Positions 54,163-62,781 of a stretch of 64,000 bases of DNA are shown piece after piece. The DNA comes from Epilithonimonas sp. JDS. Its GTDB lineage: Bacteria > Bacteroidota > Bacteroidia > Flavobacteriales > Weeksellaceae. Both the position numbers and the translations under genes were made by a program. The notes beneath the pieces are model-generated. The model had not been told where the DNA came from. It saw nothing but the letters and a program-made list of their open reading frames with translations, and searched no databases. Each line of letters begins with the position of its first letter. The first letter of the stretch is position 1. The stretch is taken from NCBI RefSeq assembly GCF_021261315.1, contig NZ_JAJSAX010000001.1:186001-250000 (forward strand). The letters are read 5' to 3'.

Positions 54163-56310
54163 GTGAATATCAATCAAGCAGACCTTAATGAATTAGAATT
54201 TCCGGAACTTCTTTCGGAGATCGCCCCTTTCGCATTTTCGCCAAAAACGGCAGACAAAATAATGGAACTTCGCCCAATGCCAATTGACGAAGCCGAAATA
54301 TCCTTAAAAAAAACCTCAGAATTCCTGTCAAGTTTTGAAGGTGCAGCAGCCGTCCCATTCGACGAATACGAAGATATCGAAGAAGAATTGAAACTGATGC
54401 TGATCGAAAATTTCCGGTTGGAAAACAAATCTTTCATCAGAATCAAAACGATGACGGAACAGATCGGAAAACTGCAAAGGTTCTTCCCTCAGCTTTCCGA
54501 GATATTTCCAACTCTATTGGAAGAAATAAAACACCTCGAATTCAAGAAAGAAATTGTTGACAAAATCGATAAAGTTTTTAACCGTTTCGGAGAAGTAAAA
54601 ACTGAAGCGTCGCCAATCCTGAAAGTCCTAAGAACAGAAATCCAGCACGCCAGAAAAGCGATTACTGAGAATTTTAACAGAGCATTGTTCAATTACGGAC
54701 AAAGTGATTTTTTGGATGACATTAAAGAAAGTATTATTGAGGATCAACGTGTTTTAGCAGTAAAATCGGGATTTAAGAAAAGAGTTGCAGGAAGAGTTCT
54801 CGGCATCTCAAAAACCGGTTCGATTACCTACATTCAGCCCGAAAGCGTTGTCAAACATTACTTCAAACTGAAAGAAAATCAGGAAGAAGAGAAAAAAGAA
54901 ATCGATAAAATCCTAAGAAAACTGACTGCGGAGCTTGCAGAATTTCAACCGCAGCTTTCAGATTATCAATCTTATATTTTTGATTTAGATTTAATCCGGG
55001 CGAAAGCAAAATTTGCAGAATTGGTTAATGGTGTCTTGCCAAAAATCAACCGCCATCAGACTTTGAGATTGAGAGAAGCTTTTCATCCACTGCTTTGGAT
55101 CAGAAATAAAAAAGAGAAAAAAGAAATCTTTTCACAAACTATTTCCTTAACCGAACACAACAGAATTGTCTGTATTTCCGGGCCAAACGCCGGAGGAAAA
55201 TCTATCACACTAAAAACTGTTGGATTATTACAATTGATGATTCAAAGTGGAATTTTAGTTCCTTGTCATCCGAAATCCGAAATGTTCTTTTTTGAGAAAA
55301 TAATGACGGACATTGGCGACAATCAATCCATTGAAAATCACCTTTCCACCTACTCTTCCCGACTAAAAAAAATGTCCGGAATGATCAAAGAAGCCGACGG
55401 AAAATCACTCTTATTGATTGACGAATTTGGAACAGGTTCAGATCCGGAATTAGGTGGCGCGTTGGCAGAAAGTTTCCTCGAATTCTTCTATGACAAAAAG
55501 AGTTTCGGAATTATCACAACCCATTATACCAACATCAAAATCGTTATAGAAAATCTTCCTGCCGCTACAAATGCGGCCATGCTTTTCGATGAAAATTCTT
55601 TGGAACCTCTGTACAAATTAGAAGTCGGGCAAGCGGGAAGTTCATTTACTTTTGAAGTGGCTGAGAAAAACAGGATTCCGAGATTCATCATCAATTCTGC
55701 CAAGAAAAAAGTGGAACACGATATTGTGAATCTCGACAAAACGATTGTAAAACTTCAGCAGGAAAAATTCGAGGTTGAAAAAATCAAATCTGATCTTTCC
55801 GAAAAACGAGATTCTGTAGAAGACAAGCGTGATAATCTTCATAAACTCAATGAACAGCTTCAGCAAAAGCTTCATAATTTCCAGAAACTATATGAGGACG
55901 AACATCGCAAACTTCAATTCGGAAACAAGATAGAATCCTTTATCGACAGTTATGTAAAAGGAAAATCCCGAAAAGATGTGGTAAAAGATTTCGTTAAAAT
56001 TTTGGAACAAGAAAAGTTCCGAAAAATAGGCGTTGACAAAGACGAAAGCAAACGTCTGCAAGTCATCAAACGTAAGATTACACAGCAACTGAAAAAAGAA
56101 GATGTTCAGGAAAAAATCGTAGAGACCAACGAAAAATTAGAAGAAAAACGCGTTGCAGAACGTGCAATCTGGATGAAAGTTGGTCAGCGCGTCCGCATCA
56201 AAGGGAGCACAAGCGTAGGAACGATTGAAGAAATTAAGAAAAGCAAAGTGACTGTGAACTACGGAACTTTCAAAACCACGATTGACTCTGGGGAATTGGA
56301 GAGGATTTAA
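54163..56310 (+). CDS. mutS2: MutS2-like ATPase without Smr domain
   Basis: The 715-residue protein is a MutS-family ATPase. An N-terminal core and lever region (about residues 1-310) precedes the ATPase with Walker A SGPNAGGKSITLKTVGLLQL (about 340), the MutS segment DIGDNQSIENHLSTYSSRLK, Walker B LLLIDEFGTGSDPELGGALA and the switch GIITTHYTNIK. A long coiled coil (about 515-660) follows, then a KOW-like end (VGQRVRIKGSTSVGTIEEIK). The C-terminal Smr nuclease domain of typical MutS2 (near 780 residues) is absent. The start is a GTG; no in-frame ATG is available close by. It may act in recombination control or on stalled ribosomes, as proposed for other MutS2 proteins. Confidence 0.88.
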   Translation: MNINQADLNELEFPELLSEIAPFAFSPKTADKIMELRPMPIDEAEISLKKTSEFLSSFEGAAAVPFDEYEDIEEELKLMLIENFRLENKSFIRIKTMTEQIGKLQRFFPQLSEIFPTLLEEIKHLEFKKEIVDKIDKVFNRFGEVKTEASPILKVLRTEIQHARKAITENFNRALFNYGQSDFLDDIKESIIEDQRVLAVKSGFKKRVAGRVLGISKTGSITYIQPESVVKHYFKLKENQEEEKKEIDKILRKLTAELAEFQPQLSDYQSYIFDLDLIRAKAKFAELVNGVLPKINRHQTLRLREAFHPLLWIRNKKEKKEIFSQTISLTEHNRIVCISGPNAGGKSITLKTVGLLQLMIQSGILVPCHPKSEMFFFEKIMTDIGDNQSIENHLSTYSSRLKKMSGMIKEADGKSLLLIDEFGTGSDPELGGALAESFLEFFYDKKSFGIITTHYTNIKIVIENLPAATNAAMLFDENSLEPLYKLEVGQAGSSFTFEVAEKNRIPRFIINSAKKKVEHDIVNLDKTIVKLQQEKFEVEKIKSDLSEKRDSVEDKRDNLHKLNEQLQQKLHNFQKLYEDEHRKLQFGNKIESFIDSYVKGKSRKDVVKDFVKILEQEKFRKIGVDKDESKRLQVIKRKITQQLKKEDVQEKIVETNEKLEEKRVAERAIWMKVGQRVRIKGSTSVGTIEEIKKSKVTVNYGTFKTTIDSGELERI

Positions 56311-56314
56311 AATA

Positions 56315-56344
56315 AAAAAAGCGATCAGAGTTTGATCGCTTTTA
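56315..56344. terminator. Bidirectional terminator
   Basis: AAAAAAGCGATCA pairs with TGATCGCTTTT. It serves mutS2 on the forward strand and the 125-residue gene on the reverse strand. Confidence 0.85.
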
Positions 56345-56348
56345 ATTT

Positions 56349-56726
56349 TTATGCGTGAAAGTGGGATTTCACTTCCTCAAGAACCTGCTCTTCGCTGAGC
56401 TGCGAATCTGTTCCTAGTTTGATATTTAGATTTTTGTACTGCGCTGTGTCCAGAAGATGGTTTCTCAATTCTTCCTGAGAAGTTCCCGGACCAGTTACGT
56501 ATAAATCTGTACTATTTGTGATCAGTTTTTCGATTTCTTTGTAGAATTTCAGTTTGTTGGACTGCTCTGCGTTGTTCGCTGCATTTTCACTTGAATTTCC
56601 GTGCTGAATTTCCGCTTTCACCGTATCAACAACTGCAAATTCTGTTACTTCCTGAGAATCGTGATTCGTCACTACGATTGCTTTTGTGCCGTCTATCCAT
56701 AGTCCGGCTAATTTTTTATCACTCAT
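56349..56726 (-). CDS. Small conserved protein, possibly eRF1-like/translational machinery type
   Basis: The 125-residue soluble protein reads KKLAGLWIDGTKAIVVTNHD at the start and has KFYKEIEKLITNSTDLYVTG followed by PGTSQEELRNHL. This resembles the small bacterial proteins related to the first domain of eukaryotic release factors (WIDxxxAhhh and hhhhGPGxhKxxhxxhh patterns). I base this on pattern only, and no function is established. It shares a bidirectional terminator with mutS2. Confidence 0.65.
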   Translation of the reverse strand: MSDKKLAGLWIDGTKAIVVTNHDSQEVTEFAVVDTVKAEIQHGNSSENAANNAEQSNKLKFYKEIEKLITNSTDLYVTGPGTSQEELRNHLLDTAQYKNLNIKLGTDSQLSEEQVLEEVKSHFHA

Positions 56727-56797
56727 AATTTTTTGATTTGAATGATAACTTCCAAGCTTCGTGCTAATGCGTTGTTAAAGGAAGTTAAAGTTGAAAA

Positions 56798-57412
56798 TTA
56801 ATGATGATAAACATCCTCATACATCACGCCGGCCAATATTTTCACAGGCAGTTTATTATTTTCCGGAACAATCGGACAATTGTAGTCAAATGCATTGTAA
56901 GCACAATATGGCTGATACGACTGATTAAAATCCAAGACAATTTCGTCTCCTTTTGGAATTTTCAAATCCATATATTTTCCGCCGCCATACGTTTCTTTTC
57001 CGTTCGTCTCATCCCGGAAAGGCAGAAAAAGATGGTCTTTGTATTTCTCCATTTGTATCAGTCGAAGATTTTGGTAGATCGTCAATTCATAATTTTTTCC
57101 GTCTATTTCAAACATTGCTTTTCCAAACTCCTGATAGCTTTGAAACTTTCCCGATGATGTTGGCAATTCAAATGGAACAGGGTTTTCGGTTTTTACAAAT
57201 TTTGCAGTCACTCTGTATTTTAAATCAATCGGAAAGAAGGGATGTTTTTTAAAATTCTTCAGATTATCACCTCGCAAAGGCGATTCTTTGGGATTCAGAT
57301 ATTCGTCATTAAGTTCTTTTTGAAACTTTTTGATAGTTTCAATATTTTCTTTCTTGGTCTGAGCATTCAGAAACCAAGAGAAGATGATGAATAGTAAACT
57401 TAGTTTTTTCAT
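56798..57412 (-). CDS. DUF1684 secreted protein
   Basis: The 204-residue protein has a signal peptide ending FLNAQ and a DUF1684 domain: ESPLRGDNLKNFKKHPFFPI, then LRLIQMEKYKDHLFLPFRDE with TNGKETYGGGKYMDL, and the characteristic NQSYQPYCAYNAFDYNCPIV with PENNKLPVKILAG. DUF1684 proteins are conserved in Bacteroidota and actinobacteria, but their role is unknown. It stands alone, followed by a spacer to the small conserved gene and preceded by a dispersed repeat. Confidence 0.88.
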   Translation of the reverse strand: MKKLSLLFIIFSWFLNAQTKKENIETIKKFQKELNDEYLNPKESPLRGDNLKNFKKHPFFPIDLKYRVTAKFVKTENPVPFELPTSSGKFQSYQEFGKAMFEIDGKNYELTIYQNLRLIQMEKYKDHLFLPFRDETNGKETYGGGKYMDLKIPKGDEIVLDFNQSYQPYCAYNAFDYNCPIVPENNKLPVKILAGVMYEDVYHH

Positions 57413-57427
57413 AGTTTAATTTTATTA

Positions 57428-57495
57428 TTTGGGCAGCTTTATCCGCCTTCCACTCCCTCCCGATTTTACATCGGGATTATTCAAGTCGGGCTTCG
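57428..57495 (-). repeat. Dispersed intergenic repeat, copy 2 (inverted)
   Basis: GGGCAGCTTTATCCGCCTTC, then the hairpin TCCCGAT/ATCGGGA, then TCAAGTCGGGC. It is the reverse complement of the copies at 46186 and 59541, with few differences. It lies between the DUF1684 gene and the AI-2E family transporter gene. Confidence 0.8.
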
Positions 57496-57524
57496 GGCTT
57501 GTATATTTTTAGAAATTTTCCAGA

Positions 57525-58676
57525 TTATTTAGTCGGTTCGTCTTTCGGATCGGCGACTATTTCCACCTTTTCAATCTTAGTTTTCTTAACCAAAAAATAC
57601 TTATCAAAAGTCGATTTGAAGATTGGAACCTCCTCATCTTCACCCATCAGAAATCCCCAGGACTGGAGACCTTCTACTCGATCAAAAATAATTTTCATAA
57701 TCGCCAAAACCGGAATCGTCAAAAGCATTCCCGCAATTCCCCAAAGCATTTCCCCTATTACCAAACCAATAATGACGATCAGTGAATTAATCTTTACTTT
57801 AGAACCTACAACTCTCGGCATAATGATATTTCCGTCAATCGCATGGATTACAACAATCGCGATTACAATAAACAAAACGTGACTTACGCCAGAAGTTGCA
57901 AACGTAATCAAAGCGCCAATCAGCAAAGCCGTCAAAATCCCGATGTAAGGCAGAATATTCAGAATTCCGGTCAGAATTGCCAGCATAAAATTATATTTGA
58001 CGCCGATAATTGTATAAGCAATTAACGATAATATTGTGACAATCAGCATTTGGAGAAACAGTCCCACCAAATATTTCTTTACCATAAACTGAATGTTGTC
58101 AATGATTTCAAAAACAGTTTTGTGGTACGTTTCAGAAAAACTTGCGACTAAAAACTTTAGCAAATGTGTTCTGTACAAAAGAAAAAACAGGGTAAATAAA
58201 AATGTAAACGCTGTCAACATCAAGACATATCCAATTGACGTCAATGCTTTTTCCAGAATCGCTGTTCCTGTACTGATGGATTTTTTCGCCGTATCATTTA
58301 AATATAACAGCTGATCTTTTCGCCTCACACCAAAAGTTCTGGAAATCCAACTTTGAAGATCATCTATCAAATCCGTAAACTGCTTCTGAAACTGCGGCCA
58401 GTCATTTGCCAGCTTCGCCACCTGGAGTGACAAAACGTAGATGACACCACCAATAATCGCCAATGCCAAAAGACTAGCTAAAATGGATGAAACACTTCTT
58501 GGCAGCCTTAATCTTTTTTCCATAAATCGGCTGAGCGGCATCAGCAAGATTGCGATCAGCAAACCTAAAACCATCGGAATCAAAATCTGCTGTCCGATAA
58601 TCGCAAGAAATCCGAGAATCACAATGCTGATAAGTATTGACGAAAGTTTCAGGTAAAAAGGATAGGTTTGATTCAT
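57525..58676 (-). CDS. AI-2E family transporter (PF01594 type)
   Basis: The 383-residue inner membrane protein has about eight helices and the typical AI-2E family body: FLAIIGQQILIPMVLGLLIA near the N-terminus, VLMLTAFTFLFTLFFLLYR in the middle, and a C-terminal half with NILPYIGILTALLIGALITF, DGNIIMPRVVGSKVKINSLI and GEMLWGIAGMLLTIPVLAIM. Members export small molecules or ions; the AI-2 name is historical and does not prove signalling here. A charged 45-residue tail follows the last helix. Confidence 0.9.
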   Translation of the reverse strand: MNQTYPFYLKLSSILISIVILGFLAIIGQQILIPMVLGLLIAILLMPLSRFMEKRLRLPRSVSSILASLLALAIIGGVIYVLSLQVAKLANDWPQFQKQFTDLIDDLQSWISRTFGVRRKDQLLYLNDTAKKSISTGTAILEKALTSIGYVLMLTAFTFLFTLFFLLYRTHLLKFLVASFSETYHKTVFEIIDNIQFMVKKYLVGLFLQMLIVTILSLIAYTIIGVKYNFMLAILTGILNILPYIGILTALLIGALITFATSGVSHVLFIVIAIVVIHAIDGNIIMPRVVGSKVKINSLIVIIGLVIGEMLWGIAGMLLTIPVLAIMKIIFDRVEGLQSWGFLMGEDEEVPIFKSTFDKYFLVKKTKIEKVEIVADPKDEPTK

Positions 58677-58734
58677 AGTTTTGATTTAAAGGTTGACGAA
58701 ATTTAACAAATAGCTAAGTCAAATTACAAACCAA

Positions 58735-59433
58735 TTATTTCCCAATGAGGAAAACTGCCGGAATCTTATGCAGTTCCGGTTTATTTTTTTTCCAATCGTT
58801 GATGGTTTTGGTTTGGATGAATTCGTTTTCCGGATCGTTGATATTTGCAGCGATGCAGAGTTTTGTATTAGGATTCAGGAACTTGGTCAAGTCTTCGAAA
58901 AGTGGATTGTTGCGGTAAGGCGTTTCCATAAATATTTGTGTAAATCCCGTTTTCTCAACCAAACTTTCCAAATGCTGAATCTCCTTTTTCTTCTTGTCTT
59001 TCTCAATCGCCAAATAACCGTTGAATGAAAATTGTTGTCCATTGAAACCACTCGCAATCAAAGCCAAAACGAAAGAACTTGGACCATTGACAGGAATGAC
59101 CTTCACATTGTTTTTATGCGACCAAGCGACGATGATATTTCCCGGATCACCGATACAAGGCAAACCCGCTTCTGACAACAACCCAAAATCTACGCCTTCT
59201 TTCATCAGTTTTTGCGCTTCTTTCAGATCGGCTGTTTCGGAATATTTGTCGAGGAGAAAAAGTTTCAGTTCCGGCTGTTTCTTTTCCGGTGCAAAAAACT
59301 TGATGACCTTTCTTGCCGTTTTTTCATTTTCCACAAAATAGTGATCGACATTCATAATGATGTCTTTGATTGTTGGGGCGAAATAGTCGATTGGAGAATT
59401 ATCGGAAAGGTAAGCTGGTAGAAGGTAAAGCAT
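58735..59433 (-). CDS. RsmI-like tetrapyrrole-methylase family SAM methyltransferase
   Basis: The 232-residue protein is a class III SAM-dependent methyltransferase related to the 16S rRNA enzyme RsmI. It starts YLLPAYLSDNSPIDYFAPTI and has the core GLLSEAGLPCIGDPGNIIVA, then VKVIPVNGPSSFVLALIASG with FNGQQFSFNGYLA and FMETPYRNNPLFEDL. It is shorter than RsmI (about 280) and lacks the RsmI C-terminal part. In Bacteroidota it is a separate paralogue. RNA or small-molecule substrate is unknown. Confidence 0.85.
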   Translation of the reverse strand: MLYLLPAYLSDNSPIDYFAPTIKDIIMNVDHYFVENEKTARKVIKFFAPEKKQPELKLFLLDKYSETADLKEAQKLMKEGVDFGLLSEAGLPCIGDPGNIIVAWSHKNNVKVIPVNGPSSFVLALIASGFNGQQFSFNGYLAIEKDKKKKEIQHLESLVEKTGFTQIFMETPYRNNPLFEDLTKFLNPNTKLCIAANINDPENEFIQTKTINDWKKNKPELHKIPAVFLIGK

Positions 59434-59540
59434 GGTTTTTTGTAAAAAGTATAATGTAAAATGTATTAACGATTTTTTGTCTGTTTCAATTGAATTTCAA
59501 AACGTCTTTTTATTTTGACTGTTGTTTTTATATTGAATCT

Positions 59541-59608
59541 GCAGCCCGACTTGAGTGGATCCCGATGTAAAATCGGGAGGGAGCGGAAGGCGGAAAAGCT
59601 GCCCAAAT
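59541..59608 (+). repeat. Dispersed intergenic repeat, copy 3
   Basis: GCAGCCCGACTTGAGTGGAT, then the hairpin TCCCGAT/ATCGGGA, then GGCGGAAAAGCTGCCCAAAT. It lies between the convergent side of the symporter gene and the methyltransferase start. Confidence 0.8.
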
Positions 59609-59624
59609 TCTAATGGTTACAAAG

Positions 59625-60902
59625 TTAATTCAAAACTTCTTTTAAACGGTCTTTGTCGAGGCGATTTTCCCAATTGGAAACAACCACTGTGGCAACGGCA
59701 TTTCCAATGACATTGGTCAACGCACGACATTCGGACATAAATTTGTCGATGCCGAGAATCAAGGTCATTCCCGCAATCGGAACTTCGGGAACTACCGCTA
59801 AAGTGGCTGCCAACGTGATAAATCCCGCGCCAGAAACGCCCGCCGCTCCTTTGGAACTCAACATCGCGACCAAAAGCAAACCGAGCTGATGCTCCAAACT
59901 CAGATCGATGTTGCAAGCCTGTGCGATGAAAAGCGCCGCCAAAGTCATATAAATATTGGTACCATCGAGGTTGAAGGAGTAGCCAGTTGGAACCACGAGA
60001 CCGACGACGCCTTTTTCGCAACCTGCATTTTCGAGTTTTTTCATCAATCCTGGAAGTGCTGGTTCTGATGAACTTGTGCCGAGAACGAGTAGAATTTCGT
60101 CTTTCAAATATCTCAAAAATGTGAAAATATTGAAACCGTTGTACCAAGCGACACTTCCCAAAACCAAAACAACGAACAAAGCGGAAGTGATATAAAATGT
60201 CCCAACGAGCATCGCCAGATTTTTCAAAGATTCCAAACCATATTTGCCGATTGTAAAAGCCATTGCGCCGAACGCACCAATGGGCGCGAGTTTCATTAAG
60301 ATCTCAACAATTTTGAAAATCGGGATTGTCAAGGTTTGAAGGAAATCGTAAATGGGATAACTTTTCTCGGAAGTGATTGCCAAGGCAACGCCGAATAAAA
60401 TAGCGACCAACAAAACCTGCAAAATATTGTCGCCCGTCAAAGGACTGAACAATGTTTCGGGAATGACTTTGAAGATGAAATTCACCATCGAGTTGTGGTG
60501 AGCGGCTTTGACATATTGGTCGATCTCTGCACTGTTCAAAGTACTTGGATCGATGTTGAGTCCTTTTCCGGGTTGAACGACATTACTGACAATCAAACCG
60601 ATGATCAACGCTAACGTGGAAAATGTAAAAAAGTAGATGAAAGCCTTTCCTGCAACTCGTCCGACTTTCTTCAGGTCGCTCATTCCGGCAATTCCTGTGG
60701 AAACGGTGAGGAAGATCACGGGCGCGATGATCATCTTTACCAGTTTGATGAACCCATCGCCCAAAGGTTTCATTTTCTCGCCTAAATCTGGATAAAAATA
60801 ACCGAGCGAAACACCGAAAATAATGGCTATTAAAACCTGAATATAAAGATGCTGATAGAATCTTTTGGGCTTCAGCGGTTTTTGTTCAATGTCAAAATTC
60901 AT
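59625..60902 (-). CDS. Dicarboxylate/amino acid:cation symporter (DAACS family, GltP/DctA-like)
   Basis: The 425-residue inner membrane protein has the DAACS fold. Motifs are [20 protein letters not shown], the serine-rich hairpin [20 protein letters not shown] and the conserved [20 protein letters not shown] with AQACNID, then [20 protein letters not shown] and [20 protein letters not shown]. It co-transports glutamate, aspartate or C4-dicarboxylates with Na+ or H+. The exact substrate is not readable. A -7 box lies close before the start. Confidence 0.93.
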   Translation of the reverse strand: MNFDIEQKPLKPKRFYQHLYIQVLIAIIFGVSLGYFYPDLGEKMKPLGDGFIKLVKMIIAPVIFLTVSTGIAGMSDLKKVGRVAGKAFIYFFTFSTLALIIGLIVSNVVQPGKGLNIDPSTLNSAEIDQYVKAAHHNSMVNFIFKVIPETLFSPLTGDNILQVLLVAILFGVALAITSEKSYPIYDFLQTLTIPIFKIVEILMKLAPIGAFGAMAFTIGKYGLESLKNLAMLVGTFYITSALFVVLVLGSVAWYNGFNIFTFLRYLKDEILLVLGTSSSEPALPGLMKKLENAGCEKGVVGLVVPTGYSFNLDGTNIYMTLAALFIAQACNIDLSLEHQLGLLLVAMLSSKGAAGVSGAGFITLAATLAVVPEVPIAGMTLILGIDKFMSECRALTNVIGNAVATVVVSNWENRLDKDRLKEVLN

Positions 60903-60919
60903 AAGAAAATGTTGTCTTA

Positions 60920-60927
60920 CAAATTTA
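60920..60927 (-). promoter_or_regulatory. Bacteroidota -7 box of the DAACS symporter gene
   Basis: The reverse strand reads TAAATTTG, an exact TAnnTTTG, 18 bases before the ATG at 60902. Confidence 0.5.
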
Positions 60928-60941
60928 GAATTGTTTGCGAG

Positions 60942-61382
60942 TTATATGCTATTGTTCTTGATTTTTTCGGCAATTATTTCGCAAGATTCGTCGAGCATTT
61001 GGTAAACTTTATCAAAACCGTCGATTCCACCGAAATAGGGATCTGGAACTTCGAGTTCATCATCCAAGATCAATCTAACCTTATGTTTCTGAGAATCGTC
61101 TGCGAGTTTCAGAACGTCTTTGTAATTGTTTTTGTCCATACAGAAGATCAAATCGAATTTATCAAAATCTGATTTTGTAATCGGTCTGGATTTTTGGGTA
61201 GATATATCGATCCCATTTTTGGTTGCGGTTCTGATGGAACGTTCATCCGGTTGGCTTCCTTCGTGGTAATTGATGGTTCCAGCACTGTCCACAAAATAAT
61301 CCTCGCCTAACTTATGTTTCAAAATCCCTTCTGCCAAAGGACTTCTGCAAATGTTTCCGAGGCAAACCATTAAAATCTTCAT
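60942..61382 (-). CDS. Low-molecular-weight protein-tyrosine phosphatase
   Basis: The 146-residue cytoplasmic enzyme has the N-terminal P-loop VCLGNICRSPLAEG (CX5R, Cys about residue 7) and the general-acid loop VPDPYFGG with Asp, which together define LMW-PTPs. It removes phosphate from tyrosine residues. Length is normal. It is divergent from arsR and is not part of the arsenic-type operon, although ArsC of this operon has the same fold. Confidence 0.93.
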   Translation of the reverse strand: MKILMVCLGNICRSPLAEGILKHKLGEDYFVDSAGTINYHEGSQPDERSIRTATKNGIDISTQKSRPITKSDFDKFDLIFCMDKNNYKDVLKLADDSQKHKVRLILDDELEVPDPYFGGIDGFDKVYQMLDESCEIIAEKIKNNSI

Positions 61383-61459
61383 TCAGTTCTTTTTAAATTA
61401 CAACATTAAATTTATTGATTTTAAATTTAATTCAAAAATATTTTGTTCCTTGATTTATT

Positions 61460-61479
61460 ATCGTAATATTGCAATATTA
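61460..61479 (+). promoter_or_regulatory. ArsR-type operator 1 upstream of arsR
   Basis: ATCGTAATATTGCAATATTA contains a perfect 16-base palindrome (61464-61479). It lies 10 bases before the arsR start, and its first 17 bases recur at 61834-61850. Confidence 0.7.
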
Positions 61480-61489
61480 AATTAAAATA

Positions 61490-61813
61490 ATGGGAGCGAC
61501 CAAAACAGATCATTTCACAGACCGTCAAAATCAAATTGCCAATATCGCCAAAGCACTAGGACATCCGGCGAGAATCGCCATCATTGAATATCTGATGAAA
61601 GTGAATGAATGCATCTGCGGTGACATTGTGAATGAACTTCCTTTAGCCCAGCCAACCGTTTCTCAACATCTTAAAGAGCTTAAAAATGCAGGATTGATCA
61701 AAGGGAATATTGAAGGAAATGCCATCTGCTATTGTATTGATGAAAAGACCTTTGAGATTCTGAAGAATTATTTTTCCAACGTCATCACTGTGACCAAAGA
61801 GAAATGTTGCTAA
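61490..61813 (+). CDS. arsR: ArsR-family metalloregulatory repressor
   Basis: The 107-residue winged-helix protein has the ArsR recognition region PLAQPTVSQHLKELKNAGLI (about residues 48-67) and GNAICYCIDEKT in the wing. Candidate metal or arsenite sensing thiols are ECICGD near residues 43-48 and the terminal CC at 106-107. It heads the arsenic-type operon. A palindrome lies directly before the gene and a second copy directly after it, so autoregulation is likely. Confidence 0.9.
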   Translation: MGATKTDHFTDRQNQIANIAKALGHPARIAIIEYLMKVNECICGDIVNELPLAQPTVSQHLKELKNAGLIKGNIEGNAICYCIDEKTFEILKNYFSNVITVTKEKCC

Positions 61814-61833
61814 GCATTTTTTTAATTTAATCA

Positions 61834-61850
61834 ATCGTAATATTGCAATA
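61834..61850 (+). promoter_or_regulatory. ArsR-type operator 2 between arsR and the DUF6428 gene
   Basis: ATCGTAATATTGCAATA is identical over 17 bases to the site upstream of arsR. It lies 25 bases before the ATG at 61876, suggesting a second regulated start. Confidence 0.7.
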
Positions 61851-61875
61851 AAACAAATTAAAAACATCAAAAATT

Positions 61876-62349
61876 ATGAGACTGTCAGACATTAAAAACA
61901 TTCTTCCTACTTTGGAAAATGTGGAATTTCAATTAGAAAATGGAACTTTCGTTCCGGAACATTTTCACGTAACCGAAGTTGGAATGATTACCAAAAATTT
62001 CATCGATTGTGGTGGCGTGATAAGAAATGAAAAAACAGTCAACTTCCAACTTTGGAATGCGAATGACTATGAACATCGCCTGAAACCAAATAAATTGCTG
62101 AAAATCATCCAGCTTTCTGAAGAAAAATTGGGAATTGAGGACTCAGAAATTGAAGTCGAATATCAAAGCGAAACCATTGGGAAATACGATCTTGAATTTG
62201 ACGGAAAGACATTTATCCTGAAAAATAAAAATACAGCTTGTCTGGCAAGTGATTCTTGCGGAATTCCTGCTGAAAAAATGAAAGTAAATCTGTCAGAATT
62301 AAATTCAAATCAAGCTGCCTGTTGTACGCCTGAAAGTGGCTGTTGTTAA
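61876..62349 (+). CDS. DUF6428-like protein with cysteine-rich tail, arsenic operon
   Basis: The 157-residue soluble protein (MRLSDIKNILPTLENVEFQL start, conserved FVPEHFHVTEVGMITKNFID) is a family often found beside arsR and arsC in Bacteroidota, which I recall as DUF6428. The last 40 residues hold seven cysteines: LASDSCG with a preceding Cys, AACCTP and SGCC at the very end. Such a tail could bind As(III) or a soft metal; this is inference. It is followed 14 bases later by the arsC-like gene. Confidence 0.78.
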   Translation: MRLSDIKNILPTLENVEFQLENGTFVPEHFHVTEVGMITKNFIDCGGVIRNEKTVNFQLWNANDYEHRLKPNKLLKIIQLSEEKLGIEDSEIEVEYQSETIGKYDLEFDGKTFILKNKNTACLASDSCGIPAEKMKVNLSELNSNQAACCTPESGCC

Positions 62350-62363
62350 ATTTATTTTAAAAT

Positions 62364-62780
62364 ATGACAACGAAAATCCTGGTACTTTGCACTGGAAATA
62401 GCTGCAGAAGTCAAATTGCTGAAGGTTATTTAAAATATTTTGCAAGTGATAAAGCAGAAATTTACAGTGCCGGCGTAGAAACGCACGGTGTGAATCCGCG
62501 AGCGATTGCGATAATGAACGAAGATGGAATTAATATCTCCAATCATACTTCCAATAACATAAATGAGTACCAAAGCATCGACTTTGACTTTGTAATCACG
62601 GTTTGTGACAATGCCAAAAAACGCTGTCCGTTTTTCCCGACTAAAGCAAAAAAGTTACATTACAACTTTCCAGATCCTGCCAAAGCCAATGGAACAGAAG
62701 AAGAAATCTTGGAAGAATTCAGAAAAGTTAGAAATCAGATAAAAGAATTTTGTTTTAATTTCACAAAAGAAAATCTTTAG
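62364..62780 (+). CDS. arsC: Arsenate reductase ArsC, thioredoxin-coupled LMW-PTP type
   Basis: The 138-residue enzyme has the P-loop LCTGNSCRSQIAEG (C9, C14, R15) and the redox pair C81 and C88 in VITVCDNAKKRCPFFP. The triple C9/C81/C88 corresponds to the Cys10/Cys82/Cys89 relay of staphylococcal ArsC, so it should reduce arsenate to arsenite with thioredoxin rather than act as a phosphatase. It is 1 base from the next gene. Length fits. Confidence 0.9.
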   Translation: MTTKILVLCTGNSCRSQIAEGYLKYFASDKAEIYSAGVETHGVNPRAIAIMNEDGINISNHTSNNINEYQSIDFDFVITVCDNAKKRCPFFPTKAKKLHYNFPDPAKANGTEEEILEEFRKVRNQIKEFCFNFTKENL

Positions 62781-62781
62781 A

